Position numbers and translations under genes: made by a program
Origin: JAWOGN01 sp046496815
GTDB taxonomy: Bacteria; Desulfobacterota; DSM-4660; Desulfatiglandales; Desulfatiglandaceae
Assembly (NCBI GenBank): GCA_046496815.1
Contig: JAWOGN010000044.1
Coordinates: 1 to 13,681, forward strand
Length of the DNA stretch: 13,681 nucleotides
Direction of reading: 5' to 3'
Notes under the pieces: model-generated
Databases searched by the model: none
The model's input: only the letters and a program-made list of their open reading frames with translations
Told to the model about the DNA's origin: nothing
Shown: positions 13,522-13,681 of the stretch, piece after piece
Position numbering within the stretch: position 1 is the stretch's first letter
Layout: each line of letters begins with the position of its first letter

Positions 13522-13550
13522 TTGACATCCCTGCCTGTTTGGGACTTAAT
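13522..13550 (+). promoter_or_regulatory. Candidate sigma-70 promoter near the right edge
   Basis: A consensus TTGACA (13522-13527), a 17-nt spacer and CTTAAT (13545-13550) would drive transcription out of the window. No gene with a ribosome site follows within the remaining 130 nt. Confidence 0.3.
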
Positions 13551-13681
13551 AAGAATGAACTCAATTCATTTCAGTAAAGCAAAGTCAAACGAACAGCACA
13601 ACTCAACTTTCTGAGAAGAAAATGATGGTGCTTTGTCTCCAGAAAGTGCTGAGAACTGAGACTTCAGTGGATATCTGTATC

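Larger units (their letters stand above)
12700..13681. other. 982-bp degraded intergenic region
   Basis: No gene of normal length is present. The region holds a truncated signal-peptide ORF (12788), a solo MITE end (13062), an interrupted short frame (13187-13450), a 6-bp stem AAAAGC/GCTTTT at 13145-13160, a 10-bp inverted repeat (13433-13485) and a candidate promoter (13522). A frame opening with ATG at 13622 runs off the window edge without recognisable motifs. Confidence 0.65.

Overview
The window reads as a chromosomal stretch of an anaerobic bacterium, probably of the Desulfobacterota (deltaproteobacterial) type. The lineage is an inference from three things: a tungstate-type uptake operon, a tripartite tricarboxylate transporter (TTT), and heptamer and MITE-like repeats of a style I associate with that group. 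No rRNA, tRNA or CRISPR array was seen, so the assignment is soft.

Layout. (1) Positions 1-3778, plus strand: the 3' part of a regulator-like gene with a molybdate-type PBP_like domain, then wtpA, wtpB and wtpC (binding protein, permease, ATPase of a tungstate/molybdate ABC importer). The regulator stop lies 4 nt before wtpA, and wtpB and wtpC overlap by 4 nt; only the wtpA-wtpB gap (155 nt) is large, and it holds an 8-bp hairpin. (2) 3779-4026: a well-initiated but aborted secreted ORF and a hairpin between convergent genes. (3) 4027-6031, minus strand: an exported beta-propeller-like protein of unknown role, a CGGC-domain protein and a carboxymuconolactone decarboxylase (CMD/AhpD-like) protein; the last two form a tight pair. 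(4) 6032-6738: no gene, but two inverted arrays of a GGTTCAA-type heptamer and a 144-bp MITE-like element flanked by an 11-bp direct repeat. (5) 6739-9807, minus strand: a TTT operon in the order tctC-tctA-tctB, with a 12-bp hairpin between tctC and tctA and a promoter/operator region upstream (9808-10090). (6) About 10093-12699: an insertion sequence with two ORFs (DUF6788-like protein and a 557-aa DDE transposase), imperfect 20-bp terminal inverted repeats, a 10-bp inverted repeat around the first start codon, and a 32-bp inverted repeat in the 3' non-coding part. (7) 12700-13681: degraded, repeat-rich sequence with a second solo end of the MITE-like element, small broken ORFs and a 10-bp inverted repeat.

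How it fits together. The two transport operons have the same architecture: a secreted binding protein expressed first, a stem-loop without a U-tract, then the membrane components. The wtp operon would supply tungstate or molybdate for molybdopterin enzymes; the tct operon would import an organic (di/tri)carboxylate or related acid whose identity cannot be read here. The unusual content is mostly in the non-coding structures rather than in a new multi-gene system; I did not find a convincing undescribed defence or biosynthetic system.
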